Shown: piece by piece, positions 63,471 to 64,000 of the stretch
How positions within the stretch are numbered: the stretch's first letter is position 1
Layout: each line of letters begins with the position of its first letter
Assembly (NCBI GenBank): GCA_036784855.1
Contig: JAZDSV010000010.1
Location: forward strand, 342,095 to 406,094
Direction of reading: 5' to 3'
From: Aphelidium insulamus
Taxonomy: Eukaryota; Aphelidiomycota; Aphelidea; Aphelidiaceae
Length of the DNA: 64,000 nucleotides
Position numbers and translations under genes: made by a program
Notes under the pieces: generated by a model
What the model was told of the DNA's origin: nothing
The model's input: only the letters and a program-made list of their open reading frames with translations
Databases searched by the model: none

Positions 63471-64000
63471 TGTAACACGGAGCTGTACTCCGTGTCAGCT
63501 TAGCGCCGATGACGTCATTATGACTCATCCGGTACCGACAGTTCGGGAATCTTTCGTCGCGCCGGTAACCGTGGATTGGCAACCGGAAAGCGCTCAGCGA
63601 GAGGAGGCGTTGGACACCAACCCTGGGAGGCGTCGGACGCCATATCGGCTATAAATACGGCATTGGAGTCGGAAAGCCCAGCAGTTGATCTACGTTCATT
63701 ATCAACTGCTGAGCCTATAGGTTCGTGATCTCACTCTGCTCGCCTCTACTCTGTAGTGTTTTTTAGAGAGCTAGGCTCTTTTACCAACGGCACAAGGTCC
63801 GCCGTGACGGTCAGACTGTGTCCATCTGACACGTCACAGGTATATAATAAATACGTTCATTATCAACTGCTGAGCCTATAGGTTCGTGATCTCACTCTGC
63901 TCGCCCTTTCTCTGTCTCTGGTACCAACGGCACAAGGTCCGCCGTGACGGTCAGACTGTGTCCATCTGACACGTCACAGGTTCGTGATCTCACTCTGCTT
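63471..64000 (+). repeat. 3' LTR, partial (continues beyond window)
   Basis: Starts TGTAACACGG like the 5' LTR and follows it closely, with an extra segment of about 65 bp at 63626-63690 carrying TATAAATA (63650-63657) and the self-primer sequence. Near 63753-63780 a short unrelated stretch (GTGTTTTTTAGAGAGCTAGG) replaces part of the sub-unit. The window ends inside the second tandem unit, before the expected GTTACA end. Confidence 0.9.
63650..63692 (+). promoter_or_regulatory. LTR promoter and transcript start with self-primer
   Basis: TATAAATA at 63650-63657, then AGTTGATCTA at 63683-63692, about 30 nt downstream where RNA polymerase II starts. The 10 bases pair with the site at 58910-58919. 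The following bases also allow a local hairpin, AGTTGAT with ATCAACT at 63702-63708, which could compete with or position the primer. The 5' LTR of this copy lacks this segment. Confidence 0.65.

Larger units (their letters stand above)
58351..64000 (+). mobile_element. Ty3/gypsy chromovirus LTR retrotransposon, degenerate, right end outside window
   Basis: Complete layout 5' LTR, self-primer site, gag-pol and 3' LTR. LTR ends carry inverted TGTAAC/GTTACA. Gene order is Gag with zinc knuckle, protease, reverse transcriptase, RNase H, integrase and a C-terminal chromodomain, which defines the chromovirus branch of Metaviridae. The coding part is broken by at least six frameshifts or stops, so this copy is not functional by itself. 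The left end lies about 107 bp upstream of the gene at 57483-58244. The right flank and target duplication are not visible. Confidence 0.93.

Noticed and set aside
1-64000. tRNA, rRNA or CRISPR genes
   Set aside because: Reading both strands I saw no cloverleaf with A and B boxes, no rRNA segment and no array of spaced repeats. The only regular arrays are coding repeats and LTR sub-repeats. A tRNA scan would be the decisive test.

Overview
This is a gene-dense nuclear window from a eukaryote. Genes are split by very short introns (mostly 40-90 nt, GT-AG with occasional GC-AG). Gaps between genes are short, composition is moderately GC-rich, and several promoters show TATA and CCAAT boxes. Start codons were chosen as ATG, and exon joins were checked for frame. 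The gene content points to a flagellated unicellular relative of animals or fungi: flagellar and centriolar proteins (IQUB, DRC1, SFI1, kinesin-13) sit beside a PA28-gamma proteasome activator, FAM72, claspin, a NUP50-type nucleoporin and leucine-pathway isopropylmalate synthase. A chromovirus retroelement fits this. I do not assign a species.

Layout. 1-13.2 kb: a cut-off secreted protein, PA28, a small unknown protein, an unknown disordered protein, a probable copia remnant, a small secreted Cys protein, IQUB, isopropylmalate synthase, an unknown and claspin. 13.2-18.9 kb is accessory: three tandem signal-peptide ankyrin genes, a nuclease-kinase fusion lacking a clear start, and a chimeric ankyrin pseudogene. 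18.9-27.1 kb: PDH E1-beta, a secreted KPKHDDY-repeat protein, DRC1 and kinesin-13. 27.1-34.9 kb is an old tandem duplication. The expected ancestral order is kinesin 5' end, NUP50, secreted UIM gene, roadblock gene. Now one NUP50 copy survives, both secreted UIM genes survive, and the rest are fragments at the junctions. 35-47 kb: a secreted GPI-like protein, a paralogue of the small protein at 1.5 kb, SFI1, a possible Sin3-binding protein, FAM72, an acidic unknown and a DEAD-box helicase. 47.8-58.3 kb: a MYND protein followed by an OTU-domain exon, a signal-peptide protein with three UIM-like motifs, a PC-esterase, a signal-peptide protein with a C-terminal OTU domain, a second nuclease-like accessory gene and an intronless gene with a genomic poly(A). 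58.35 kb to the end is a degenerate Ty3/gypsy chromovirus with both LTRs.

Two points deserve most attention. First, at least four genes encode an apparent N-terminal signal peptide plus ubiquitin-binding (UIM) or deubiquitinase-like (OTU) modules, an unusual topology that would suit effectors acting outside the cell or in a host. Second, the retroelement shows a clear self-priming arrangement: the 10 bases directly after the 5' LTR are the reverse complement of the predicted 5' end of the transcript, placed about 30 nt after the TATA box in the 3' LTR.
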